From assembly GCA_911728455.2 (NCBI GenBank), contig OU452231.1:19177838-19241837 (forward strand): a stretch of DNA of 64,000 nt. Direction: 5' to 3'. Numbering within the stretch: position 1 is the first letter of the stretch; the number at the start of each line of letters is the position of its first letter. The DNA comes from Marthasterias glacialis (lineage: Eukaryota > Echinodermata > Asteroidea > Forcipulatida > Asteriidae). A model generated the notes under the pieces. The model did no database searches and had not been told where the DNA came from. It saw only the letters and a program-made list of their open reading frames with translations. The translations under genes were made by a program, and so were the position numbers. Below are positions 29,701-40,568 of this stretch, in pieces.

Positions 29701-30949
29701 AGAAGGAAATGATATTTTTCACAACATCCAGAATTTTGTTAACAGTATTTCCGGGAGGAAAGCCACACCTCTGTCTCACGCGCGCCAGCAGGAGCCACAG
29801 CAGATCCAAGCAGGAAAAGCCCCCCTAGCTAAGCCGCCCAAAACAAAACCAGCGGCACCCCAACCTTCTTCGCGATCCCACCCAAAAGACCCGATAGCTG
29901 CCATTGCAGAGAGCGCAATCTTCAAGCAGAAACTTGCTGCCATAAACATCACAAAAGATGAAGCAAGGGGGACAGACTATTCTTCAAGAAAACCCAAACC
30001 CTACCAACCAAGAAAGACCAATCTTCCCAGGTCCGCTTCCCCACCATCCCAAGTTGATCCCCTGTACTCTGAGGTACAAGAGGGTGTAGATACCCAGTCA
30101 CAAGAACCCCCATCCCCGCTAGTAATGGGCGAGTACAGCCTCCTCCAGGACAGTGAGCAGCCGAGGTTACCCCCAACTGAATCAAGTGCATACGACATGC
30201 CTGAGCCTCCAGAAAATCCTAAGAATATGTACGACATGACTGTGGAAGAACGGAGGTCTGATAGCTGGAAGACGTTCGGTCGCACTGAAGACAATATTCA
30301 CACTGAGACCTATATATCCAATGAGCATTTGTTAGAAGAGGAGTTTAAGAATGACCCCAAACCTGTCTCACCACCTGTGAAACCAAATCCTTTTAAACCC
30401 AAGCCACAAATTAGACAAAAACCAAAGGTAAGCATTTCCAAAGTCGAAACCCCAGAGCCCCAAAAGGATCCAGTTCCGACTGCCGCAAATGAAACACTTT
30501 ATGATGTATGTGGATCTGTACCAGAAGTCAGTCACTCACCATCAGTCTCCGAGGGTGATGATGTTTATGATCACTTCACGCGAACCAACATCACCCAGCC
30601 GGTGCCCGCCCCAAGAAAAGTCACCCCTGCTCAACTATTACCACAAGTGGACGACGAAGTGGAACTTTATGATCACCTGCAGCGTGAGACCAATGTCGGT
30701 GGTTCTCGTGTGCCACTACCACATCAATCTCAGCAGAGGCCATACGATTCGGAAGATATGTATGATTCTTTGGTTCAGGAATCCGGTAACCTTAATGTGG
30801 CAGGCGGAACTGACCCAACCCCACCCGAGGAATCGGAATATAGTGCAGCCGTTTCAAGCTCACACATGTATATGGAGGCCCTGTCTCAAGCCGCAACAGA
30901 GGCTGTTGACACAGATGAAAACCCGTATGACATCGTTTCATTTCAGTAA
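26747..30949 (+). CDS. DOK: DOK-family docking protein (PH + PTB/IRS adaptor), complete
   Basis: Exons are 26747-26803, 27870-28099, 28583-28746 and 29460-30949, all with GT-AG boundaries and joining phases: 1,941 nt, 646 aa. Residues about 5-115 form a PH domain (KSGHLYRPQKGIK across the first junction, then KYWVKRWAVLYAG and the C-terminal EELNSWLQVM). Residues about 154-248 form a PTB/IRS domain with the hallmark WPYRYLRRYGRD (196-207) and FSMEAGRKCDSG. The tail, about 250-646, is proline- and tyrosine-rich. It has many tyrosines in short acidic contexts (AYDMPE, MYDMTV, LYDVCG, VYDHFT, LYDHLQ, PYDSEDMYDSL, PYDIV), expected to be phosphorylated and read by SH2 proteins. The family acts below receptor tyrosine kinases at the plasma membrane, often dampening Ras signalling. 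Which vertebrate DOK (1-7) is closest cannot be settled by eye; architecture fits the DOK1/2/3 type. The start is the first ATG of the PH exon. Confidence 0.92.
27185..27345. repeat. G/C-run interspersed repeat in DOK intron 1
   Basis: TTTTCAGTGGGGGTACAGGTACC and GGGGGCACCTGGGG are the inverse of the block order at 26050-26310. Long G and C homopolymers at 27267-27290 and 27308-27320 are typical of this family here. Confidence 0.6.
28407..28440. repeat. poly-G tract
   Basis: A run of G interrupted once by A and once by C, in DOK intron 2. It is capable of G-quadruplex folding and is prone to sequencing length error. Confidence 0.9.
28804..29141. repeat. MITE with GAGCAAGTTC termini (DOK intron 3)
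   Basis: The left end GAGCAAGTTCGATCAAGGAC and right end CCTAGACTGAACTTGCTC form imperfect terminal inverted repeats, followed inward by TAGTTAACCA and GAGTTAACCATTAG. The interior has GGACTAGTCTAG and CTTCAGTGCGCATGC. An inverted copy is at 40253-40568 and a shorter one at 4508-4720. Confidence 0.85.
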
Positions 30950-31752
30950 CACAGTTCTCCCTCATTGCGTTTAGAAGGGAAAATAGAATTAAAAAATAGC
31001 AGACAGTACTTTTTATCTGTAGTGTCATACCAAGCTTGCCATTCATACAGCGTCAAGATTTAACACTTTCGTTTCGTGCATGACAGTTTGGCTTCAAATC
31101 AAAATTACCGGTCAAACTGCTTTGGTCTATAACTGGTCCCCTGCACGTTTTTGCTAATCAATATTTTCTACTTAACATTTTAAGGGTACAGGTTTTCATT
31201 TTGTTTCAACAAAATCTGCCACATCTCCTTCCAAGTTCCAGGCTAAAGCTCAGAATTTTACAAATTAATGTTTATATTTTTATGCAAAAATTTTAATGAG
31301 AAGTTTTCCAAACAATTTTTTTTCTTTACATATCTGTAAATGTAGCCTTTAATATGTTACCATGGTTTATATTTTTTTATTTTATCCCCCCCCCCCCAGC
31401 ATTTGTGTCCAAATGACACAAGGAGGAGGTGCTCAATGTTGTACAGGGTTGTTAATGGAAGTTCACAGAATGACTGTCTCAAACATGTGTCAGTGTTGTA
31501 CGATGTGTGACAAACAATCACGTGCATTGAACCCTACCTGATCATCAATTCTACCAGGGTCATTTTACTACTTCGTATCTTGCACATGTTAACTTTTAAC
31601 AATACAACTCGGTTTATTTCGCGCTCAGGGGCCTAAGCTTGGCTTCCTTATGGGCTCCTTCACTGCAGCACCCTTAGAAAAATTTGTTATTTGCCCATTA
31701 AAATTGTAACTGATATTTGATACTGTAGAAAATAAACTTAACTGAAATGAAC

Positions 31753-32114
31753 TTAAGGAGCAATTCAGAATTGGTTTTTGCTAACAGAACAGTGTGAGCA
31801 CTTTATGTAATCCACCATATACCTAAACTGACAAATCTGTAGAAGTTTGAGATCAATCGGCCATCTGGGTCACGAGAAAATAGTGAAAAACCCATTACAC
31901 ATTTCAATGAAGCCGTCATGAATAATAAAACGCTTCTGAGCGGTAAACTCCAATTGGAAAACTAGTTTATCTATTTCTCATCAAATGTGGCATTTCAGAC
32001 AGAAATATTTAAAGGGATATTTCCTACTATCATCATTATTATACCGTGTAAGTTTTATGTAAATCTGTGATCTTGAAGTATATTTTGTCTTACCAATTCT
32101 GAATTGCTCCTTTA
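31753..32114. repeat. MITE with GGAGCAATTCAGAATTGGT termini
   Basis: The left end GGAGCAATTCAGAATTGG is mirrored by CCAATTCTGAATTGCTCC at the right, about 340 bp apart. The interior is AT-rich and non-coding. Confidence 0.85.
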
Positions 32115-32119
32115 ACGGG

Positions 32120-32335
32120 GACTGTTGCATGATCATAGCAGGCCTTTGGCTGAACACGGAATTATGAACTCTAACCATAGAGTTATAAGAACTAGACCAG
32201 TTTACACAGTAACCATTTTCTAAGTGGACATTCGTATGCAATGGACCCATAGGGATTTTCACCCATGGTGGGTTAGCGGAGTTCCGTGCATCGACAGCGC
32301 GAGTGCACCCTCTAGGTGTGCAAACTGGCCGTCAC
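32120..32335 (-). repeat. interspersed repeat also present near 1480-1720
   Basis: Blocks CCATTTTCTAAGTGGACATTC, GTATGCAATGGACCCATAGGG and CGAGTGCACCCTCTAG occur here in reverse complement of the order at 1485-1620 (AGAGGGAGCACTCGCG, CCTATGGGCCAATTGCATAC, GAATGTCCACTTAG). It is a two-copy non-coding repeat within this window. Confidence 0.75.
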
Positions 32336-33033
32336 AGCACAATATAAAATGACTGCCCTTTTTGAAGCCGTGGGCAGTATTACTGGGTTAGAGTTGATAA
32401 TTTAATGTACAGCCACGGGCCTGCTACGACTGGTGGGACATTCCCCAAGTAACTGAACAACTGTAATGGCCGTGGAAACAGTGGCTGCCACTAAATCTAC
32501 ATGTGCAATTTAACACCTATGATGCAAAAAATAACAAAAGCTTGAGTACAGTTTCCTATTCTACTAAGGGTTTTCAACAAGGATGTGTTTCAACTTCCTG
32601 AAGAAATTTGCAGCTTATGATAAAATTATTACACCTTTGGTTTTTTTTTGGACATGATTATGAAACATTCAACATGTTAAAACTAACGGAGGGGATGCAT
32701 AGAAAACTAACAGAGGGAATGTATAGCGGTTTTCCTAGAGTAGTTTATGGCCGTTTTGACATCATTGATTGCGCTGTTTTACATATCTCTATGGGACTCA
32801 TGACGTCAGATGCATTAAGGTTTATACTGAGTCTCCTTATATAGCAGTCGATTTCCCCAAACAGTTAAAAGGCTTAATTTCAATAATTGACTATATATAC
32901 CTGTTTCTACAGTTCAGTGCCTGTTCCATGATACAGTTTCCTGTACGCAGAGAAATAATAAACGCTGTTTCCTGGTAGAAGAGGATGTACTTTGAACTAC
33001 ATGTAAATGGTAATCATTCACATAACACATGAT

Positions 33034-33214
33034 GGGCCCCCAGCTTCATATCATAGAGCCGCTTAAGCAGAAAATATTGCTTTTAAAACAACTTTCCGCT
33101 AAGCAAAAATATGCCGGATACCAGTCACAGATGGTACATGTGACATGGTACGTGGCTGGTAACCTTATTCTGGTTCTAAGCATTTTTAAAAGCAAGCCCT
33201 ATGAAATTGGGCTC
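33034..33214. repeat. GGGCCC...TCATAGAGC element, copy A
   Basis: It starts GGGCCCCCAGCTTCATATCATAGAGC and ends CCCTATGAAATTGGGCTC, so the ends pair. The interior has CTGGTAACCTTATTCTGG. It belongs to the family of the 4048-4169 hairpin. A second element follows after 6 bp. Confidence 0.75.
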
Positions 33215-33220
33215 TGATTA

Positions 33221-33406
33221 GGGCTCAATTTTATAGAGCTGCTTAAAGCACACAAAGTAGCTAAGCACAACAACATTATGATCACCAGAATAAGGTTACC
33301 AGCCAAAATGACATGTCACATGAACCATTTGTGACTGGTATCCTGCTCATTTTTGCTAAGCAGAAAATTGTTACGCAAATATTTTCTGCTTGACAAATTG
33401 GGCCCC
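33221..33406. repeat. GGGCTCAATTTTATAGAGC element, copy B
   Basis: It starts GGGCTCAATTTTATAGAGC and ends GACAAATTGGGCCCC. The interior CCAGAATAAGGTTACCAGCC is the reverse complement of the interior of copy A, so the two neighbouring elements are head-to-head copies. Confidence 0.75.
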
Positions 33407-33511
33407 TGGCATATTATATTGCCCTGTTTCTTGCTCCATGAACTCACTCAGTATCAAAATTGTAACTGGTGTGAGTTTAAAGTCTTAACAAACTAATTTT
33501 GTTATCCTATT

Positions 33512-33872
33512 GAAGCCCCAGCTCAACATTGGTGAGAAGAAAAACATAAATGTTCACAGATTTACATATGCCCTACATGGTATAAAGATAAAATGATGGT
33601 AGGAAACTTTCTTTGACATATTTCGGCCTGAAGTGTTGTCATTTTAAAAAAATAAATGAAATAAGATCCAAAATTAGTTTTCGTCTGTGAGACGAAAACT
33701 CTGCCTGTAGGAATGCGTACAAAAATGCTGAATGCATTTGTACCATTTTCTCGCAAAACGAAAAAACAAAATGAGCTGACATTTTCACAGTTTGGTTTTA
33801 TTACAAATATCTTGATTTGTGCAAAGAATGGAAGCATTTACAGTCAGTTTACCAATGTTGAGCTGGGGCTTC
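33512..33872. repeat. MITE with AAGCCCCAGCTCAACATTGG termini, copy 3
   Basis: This copy has the best preserved ends: GAAGCCCCAGCTCAACATTGG at the left and CCAATGTTGAGCTGGGGCTTC at the right, a perfect pairing. The interior matches the copies at 15090 and 20299. Confidence 0.9.
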
Positions 33873-34642
33873 AAGGGAGTCTTTCTCAGAAGTGTGAGTT
33901 TAGCTACATGTATTAACTGTTTGTGATTGGCACCCACATAGAAAATCAATGCATTTCTGTATAAATATTTCCACACTAAGATAAGGTTGCTTTTGTTTAT
34001 TTTGCAATGTATTTGTTTTGCAAAAAGCATCTGAGATAAACAAGTTCTGAACCAACAATTTGATTTACTTTGAGATGACAGATAGTTTGTGAACACGGAA
34101 AACATGAAAATGGTCAATTTATGACATGACTTGTACAATCTGGTATACTTTTTGATGATAGACAGTATGTGAGTACTGAAAACAAGGGGATTGGTCAATT
34201 CATGATGAATTTGATAATGAGATACTTCTGCGGAGTGGGTTAAGGACAAAGGCTGTGGTTTTGTGTGGTCACAAAGTGTTTGGTGAGGACACGCGTAACC
34301 ACAATGGCCTCTAAAGGTTGAACTGGGAAATGTCGGATAAAAGTTGACCTGCAGGTGTATGCACAAATTCATTCTTAGTTTCCAGAATTAAAAGATCAAA
34401 GGTTGGCCCTGATACAGATAAAGTTTGGACATTTATCTGATTGCAGTTGTAGAAAGTTAAACAAAAATTAGTTTGCATCTATGAATAAGGTGTTAATTCC
34501 GCCCTGTTGAAAAGTAGTATGACGCAATTCCACCGCAATCTATGACAACATCACATCAACTGGCTCCTAGAACAATCGGGATTGCTTTGTGTTAAATTCT
34601 GTTTGTTAGCCTGTTTGAACAATCGTAACAAATCAGATTGGA

Positions 34643-35181
34643 CATTTTAAAGGTTCACTGAAACAAAAAGTATTCATGCTTTTATGTTACACCTTATAAT
34701 TTTTATAAAACGATTCACTTGTAAGAAATCAATTTTTGCATACCTGTGTATTCTTGCATAATTTGTTTTTGTTAAAAAATAACAGTCTTCAGGAACGCCC
34801 ACAAAAATAGGTCACTTGCTAACAATGGCTGGATTCTCAACGCGACATCACATGCATTACAACTAAGAATGAATTTGTTAATAGAAGAACACATATTTGT
34901 CATTCCTTTCGCAGACCCAATCCCAGAACAATTTGTTTTGTGGAATAGCTCAGGAAACATTATGTAATGCATGTGATATCACGTTGAGAATCAAGCCATA
35001 TTAGCAAGTGACCTATTTTTGTGGGCGTTCCTGAAGACTGTTATTTTTTAAAGAAAACAAATTATGCGAAAAATACAAAGGAATGCAAAAAATTATTTCT
35101 TACATGTGAATCGTTTTATAAAAATCATAAGGTGTAACATAAAAGCATTAATACTTTGTATTTCAGTGAACCTTTAAAATT
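34643..35181. repeat. foldback element with about 215-nt arms
   Basis: Left arm 34643-34860 contains ATTTTAAAGGTTCACTG, GTGTAACATAAAAGC (as complement), AGTCTTCAGGAACGCCC and ATCACATGCATTAC. The right arm 34964-35181 repeats these in reverse complement. The roughly 100-nt centre is not paired. Non-coding. Confidence 0.9.
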
Positions 35182-35534
35182 TAATTTATGGTAGGTTTAC
35201 AATTCAGTGAAATTTAAGAGGTCGGTCGTTTATCGGGCAGGAAAGAAACAGGAAACTTGGATGAAAACAAAAATCTAAAAGGTTACACTTTGTTTACACT
35301 TTATGTAATCTGAATAGTGGATACCTTTACCATAAACACTGATATACTGTTGCAACAAAAGATTGTCAAATTATTTGTTTTTCATATCTTTGTTTTTAAA
35401 ATTCTTTCTATTTTAGCACAATTTTTTATTGGCTCATGATTTTGTATAAACATTTTTTCTCGCTTGGAATATCTCTGTTATATAGTTTGTGTTTGCTAAA
35501 ATGTCATGTGATACAAAAAATTGTTATTGATATA

Positions 35535-35765
35535 ACAAAAAAGTCAGGCATCAGATTGGCTCAGAGGTTTCTCTCCCAGCCTTTTACCTCTGTGGACCAC
35601 AGTTCGAATCCCACCTCAGACCTGGAGCCTTGCAGTGCATGTGGATTGGGTTTTAAGTGCCTGATTGCGTTGGGCCCATTTGAGGGTTTTCCCCATCATC
35701 TAAAACTTAACACTTCTTCTTGTTTCCTGTTCAGCATCCATTTACTGGCGCTTGCGCTGTTGGAT
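35535..35765 (+). repeat. tRNA-headed SINE-like sequence
   Basis: GATTGGCTCAGAGGTTTCTC (A-box-like) is followed by CAGTTCGAATCCCACC (B box). The body has GTGCATGTGGATTGGGTTTT. A reverse-orientation copy lies at about 48365-48495 (CAATCCACATGCAAGGCTCC), supporting a SINE family distinct from the GTCATGGCC family. Confidence 0.65.
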
Positions 35766-37697
35766 GTGTAATGAATATCGTTCAAAATAAAAACTTTAAA
35801 CTGTATGATGGTTAGATGTCAAGTTGGTATTTAGTACCTTCAGCCTAATCTGTCGATTTTTACTCATGTTAGAGCATAAACACATACTCAATTTTTACTT
35901 ACGAGTTCATGTATCGAACTTCTAGGCTCTACTAATTTTTTATACTCATTTGAATACAATACCATGTGGATATTTGTTCATCTATCACAATATATTTTTG
36001 CAATTTGTTTACAAGTCTGGAACAGTTAAAACATCAACTTTCTAATATATGAAGAAAGTTTTTGATAAACTGAGCATTGTGGGACGAGCCTTGTTGACAA
36101 ACATTAAAAAGATCTGTGAAACACTATTTATTAAAAGTCGTTTGCAGATTTGAGTATGTAAATGTATTTTGTATCCCAAACTATATTTTTCAAAGAAAGT
36201 TTTCTTTAAGGGGGGTGGGAAGTCTTTAAGAATGTGCAACACCAGCATTTTGTAGTTATTGCGAGTGGCCTTTGACCTTTGTGAAAATTTTTATAAATTT
36301 GGTTGTATGTCCTCAGAAAGTGAACTTTATTTTTCTCAGTTGATTTGTGAGTGTTTAAAAAAAATGGTCTGAGACTATTGAGTAGGTTTGGGATTTTTTT
36401 ATTTCTGTTTAGGTTCAACTTCATGGCACTGTGATGGACATTTATTTGCTTGCTACGTACAAAAGTGATCAATTACAGATTGAAGGCCAAAATGGCATGC
36501 TTTGGAAAATATATCTGTTTTGTTACTATACCCCTGTAAATATCCGCTTTGCAGAAAAATTTGTGAGGCAGAATTTTCCATTGAATGTAATTCAGATTTT
36601 TGTTGTCAAAAGTGCCATTTGACTTGATTTTAAATCATGGTTTTAAAAACATAATCTCATAAAAATAACACCGGGTTCTTTCACAGTTAGTTTTGTTAAC
36701 TCGACAGGGCCAAGTGTCAGTATTACTTTTCTTTTTCTATGATTCTAGTTTCAAAAGTGAATGTAAGCCGAAAAAACCGAAAGCAAAACTCAGATGCATC
36801 AAACATTTTTGTTCCTTGTAAAAATAGGATGTCTGTATTTTCGTGTTACTTTTTATAGGTTCATTCCAATTGTGTCTGTGTGTTTTTTTAATCTTTGTTT
36901 ATTTTTATTTGCTTGTTATTATGATTGCCTTGAATATTTCTTTGTCGTGTATAACGCTTGTTTAGTCACTAGAGGTATTTTCAACATGTAGATTTAGAAT
37001 TTGTCTTTTGAATACTCTGAAATAATGTTTGGATCCCGTGTGTTTTTTCCCTTTTTATTTTTGTAAGTTGAAGTAATATTCCATGTATTGCTTTAACTTT
37101 TTTTTGTTTTACATTACATTGCAAGCATTTGTGCCTGCACATTTATCTCGATAATTTTCATCAAAAAAAATAAATGTATATAGAAAATTTTAAATAAGCA
37201 TTGTGAATCTGCTCATATGTATATATTCCAGGAACATGTATTTTGAATGGTACAATATCCATCTTTGATTTAAAACTATTTTTATACTATAAAATGAACA
37301 GTATATAAGCTCTGTTAATCAATATATGGGAGTGTTATTTGTACTGGGCATTATTAATCAAAATGTGTATAATCCTTGAAATTTGTTGTAAAAATTGGAC
37401 AGTTATCAGACTAAAATCTACGTAGATTAAGCGCCATAGCCTGCTTGTGGAAAAAAGTTGTTTTATTGGAGTTGTTTATTTTTTTTGGTGTAAATAAATC
37501 AAAACAAACATGACGGCTGAAGTGTTGGTATTTTATATAGATGATTTGTCTGTGTTTCCTGAAGTGTATTTTTAGGGTATGGGCTCGATAGAGAACATGG
37601 GTCAGATTGCAAAGAAATTAAAACTAAAAAAAAATGAAACTTTATCTCGGTTTCCTCCTGTTCAGGTGAACTTCCAGGGGTTGTATTTAAACGGTGT

Positions 37698-37990
37698 GCG
37701 CAACATTGGTAAGACTGAAAATATAAATGTTCACAGATATGCACATAAATTACATGGCTTAAAGATGGTAATGATGTAAAACGTCCCTTAAAATATTTGT
37801 ACCTGAAGTGCTATAATTTTTGAGAAAATGAGTAAAACAATTAGTTTTATTCTTGCGAGTCAAAAACTGGATGTTAGAAAATGGTGAAAATGATGTGGCT
37901 CTTCACTATTTTCTCATGACTCCGATGACCAATTGAGCTTTACATTTCACAGGTTTATTTTGTTATTATTATTATTATTATTATTATTTA
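37698..37990. repeat. degenerate MITE copy 4 ending in an ATT microsatellite
   Basis: AACATTGGTAAGACTGAAAA, ATAAATGTTCACAGATATG and TCACAGGTTTATTTTG follow the order of the 33512 element. The right terminus is replaced by (TTA)n at about 37962-37988. Confidence 0.6.
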
Positions 37991-38324
37991 TTCGGCCGAT
38001 GTTATTAATTTTTTTTATACATTTTGGGTCACAGAAAGTGTAGATACTGGTCTGTGACAATTACCAGTGTACTCTGTGTGCTTTAAATGATATACAGTGT
38101 TAAAACGATGCATAAAACTAGAAGGTTAGACATGGTGTATCTTTCTTCCTGTGATTGTCTGTTCATGCCTTAATGGAAAGTTAAAAAGCGAAGAAAGTTC
38201 TGTGAAGAAAGATCCTGAATAAGGAAATTACCTTCATGGGCTGGACAGAATACTGTAGATGCTTTTCGCTGCTAGCCGGTTTGAGGGTAACACAGCACGA
38301 TGTCTCAAGTTTGATTCAACTAAT

Positions 38325-38815
38325 CTGAATGATGCAGCTGTCTGTGACCAATCTCGTTCTTGAGTCTGGTCTTGATCTCAAGATGTAGCTGTCAGTGTTG
38401 TAGATCTTGAAATCGAGACTGGTGTTGATCTCAAGATGCAGCTGTCAGTGTTGTTGGTCTCGAGACCAATCTCGTTCTTGAGGCTGTTGTTGATCTCAAG
38501 ATGCAGCTGTCAGTGTTGTTGGTCTCGAGACCAATCTCGTTGTTGAGGCTGTTGTTGGTCTCAAGATGCAGCTGTCAGTGTTGTAGATCTCGAAATCAAT
38601 CTCGATCTTGAGGCTGGTGTTGATCTCAAGATGCAGCTGTCAGTGTTGTTGGTCTCGAGACCAATCTCGTTCTTGAGGCTGTTGTTGATCTCAAGATGCA
38701 GCTGTCAGTGTTGTTGGTCTCGAGACCAATCTCGTTGTTGAGGCTGGTGTTGATCACAAGATGCAGCTGTCAGTGTTGTAGGTCTAAAGACCCATCTCAG
38801 TCTCGAGACCTGTCT
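38325..38815. repeat. 65-bp minisatellite, about seven copies
   Basis: GATGCAGCTGTCAGTGTTG starts at 38435, 38500, 38565, 38630, 38695 and 38760, a period of exactly 65 bp, with degraded units at about 38334 and 38382. Most units contain the 12-bp perfect palindrome GGTCTCGAGACC. One plus-strand frame crosses part of the array, but 65 is not a multiple of three, so the array does not encode a protein repeat. Confidence 0.9.
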
Positions 38816-39294
38816 CCCCCTCAGACCTTCAGATCTCAGTTTTTCGGTCTCAAACCTTCAGGTCTCGGCATCGGTATCTGGCATCATTTGCAAGATATTT
38901 GCAGGCACAGGGAATTTTTGGAAAGAAGAGTAGAAAAAAGGAACAAGACAAAGCAATTCTATACTTCAGAAGAATTAAAATGAGTCGGATAAAATTTAAT
39001 TCCTGTAAAAGGTTTATTTATTTCTTATTCAATGTGTATTTCATATAAAGTAAATGGAGTAACGTGAAGGTTTTGTACAGCATTGGTTATATAAGGTTTT
39101 CTTTGCTGATTATTTGCTCTCTTTGAATCACAGCTATAAAGTAATACGTAACCTGCAAAATTTGGGCTTGAAGGGGAAAAAAAGGAAATTTTCTTCAAAT
39201 TTTGACATCTTTGCTGCTCAGTGAGTCCTCCTATGCCGATGTTTTTGAAGTATTATCTAGAATCAAATCTTTCTACAATACAAAACATTGCACT

Positions 39295-39540
39295 GTTTCA
39301 GAGTGTGGGTTCGAACCACGGTCGTGACACTTGTGTCCTTGAGCAAGGCACTGTACTACAATTGCTTCTCATCACCCAGGAGTATATGGGTACCTGCAAG
39401 GGTAGATATTGTGATGTAAATGATTAGCAACCTGTGTGCCCATTATGCCGGTGCTACATACTCCTAAGGAGTTGAGAGCCTGATGAACAGGGGCAACAGT
39501 GTCAAACGCTTTGGGGTTTCATAAGCTTTTAGCATTGTAT
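39295..39540 (+). repeat. tRNA-derived SINE, head truncated
   Basis: It starts with AGAGTGTGGGTTCGAACCACGGTCGTGACAC (B box) and continues CTTGAGCAAGGCACTGTACT, ACCCAGGAGTATATGGGTACC. It matches the complete copy that follows at 39627. Confidence 0.8.
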
Positions 39541-39626
39541 ATGCTGTGGGAGAAAAAACTACATGTGGTTTGGGTAGAAATCGAACCAATAACCTTAATA
39601 AAGAGTAGATGTCTTTACCACTAGGC

Positions 39627-39966
39627 AAGTCATGGCCAAGTGGTCTAGTGCACCGGACTCAAGTTCTGGTGGTCAAGTCATCGGGGTGTGGGTTCGAATT
39701 CCGGTCATGACACCCGTGTCCTTGAGCATCATGCTTTACTATAATTGCTTCTCTTCACCCAGGGGTATAAATGGGTACCTGCGAGGGTAGAGGTTGATAT
39801 TGTGTTTGAAAAAGCCTTCGGAGCGCCACGTCAGCTCAGGCTGTATACTTCCCAGGGAGCTGAGAAAGATTACAGGAATGTAATTTGCCCAATGACCAGG
39901 GCACTAATGTAAAGTGCATTGAGATGTTATTGTGAATTGCGCTTTATAAGAACTAAATATTATTAT
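39627..39966 (+). repeat. complete tRNA-derived SINE
   Basis: This is the best copy in the window. A tRNA-like head GTCATGGCCAAGTGGTCTAG (A box) and GGGTTCGAATTCCGGTC (B box) is followed by a body with AGGGGTATAAATGGGTACC and CTTCCCAGGGAGCTGAGAAAG, then GCGCTTTATAAGAACTAAATATTATTATTA at the end. Other copies are at 11770, 16630, 19340, 39295, 44033, 46690 and 47590. Confidence 0.88.
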
Positions 39967-40252
39967 TAGACCAGTACCCATGCTTAGTGACAAGAGGGAA
40001 GTGCAGTTTCTAAAAGTTAAGGACTGAGCACCGCAGGTGAAAAGTTAGTCTAAAAATTGTAAATTGAACTGTGGCCAATGTCATAAAGCTGTCAAGCACA
40101 AAAAGTTGCTCAGAACAGAAACAACTTGCTTAGCAGATGCAGGTTACCAGCCAAACTACCATGTCATAAATGTAGTTTCTGACTGGTTCCTTGCTTAGCG
40201 GAACGATTTGCTAAACACTGTACTGGGCTCTGTTAATAACCAATGAGCAAAT

Positions 40253-40568
40253 TTCGATCAAGGACCAATGGTTAACTAGTGGTTAGTTAGTGACATACGT
40301 AGCGCATGCGCACTGAAGTTGAAGTGCAAACGACTCTAGTCAAGGCGACCATGAGAAAATTGCGAAATCAACATTATCACTCTACTGATAACTGGTCCCC
40401 TCTGCATTGTGCTTATGAAACGGCTATTGGTAACCAGCGATGCGACCAACCTCGATAGGCTGGTCACGAATAGTCGACTAGACTAGTCCAACCATCGTTG
40501 ACTAGGGTGAGTTCGATCAGAGTTAGTCGAACTATGGTTAACTTTGGTCCTTGATCGCACTTGCTCAA
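40253..40568. repeat. MITE with GAGCAAGTTC-type termini, inverted copy
   Basis: Left GAGCAAATTTCGATCAAGGACC and right TGGTCCTTGATCGCACTTGCTC are terminal inverted repeats. The interior GCGCATGCGCACTGAAGTTG and CTAGACTAGTCCAACC is the reverse complement of the 28804 copy. Confidence 0.85.

Noticed and set aside
29949..31046. Other-frame open frames over the last DOK exon, including one of 161 codons
   Set aside because: They overlap the PTB/tyrosine-tail frame and show only frame-shifted low-complexity sequence.
39627..39720. A tRNA gene at the SINE head
   Set aside because: A and B boxes exist, but the stems do not close into a cloverleaf and the sequence recurs in many copies attached to a SINE body.
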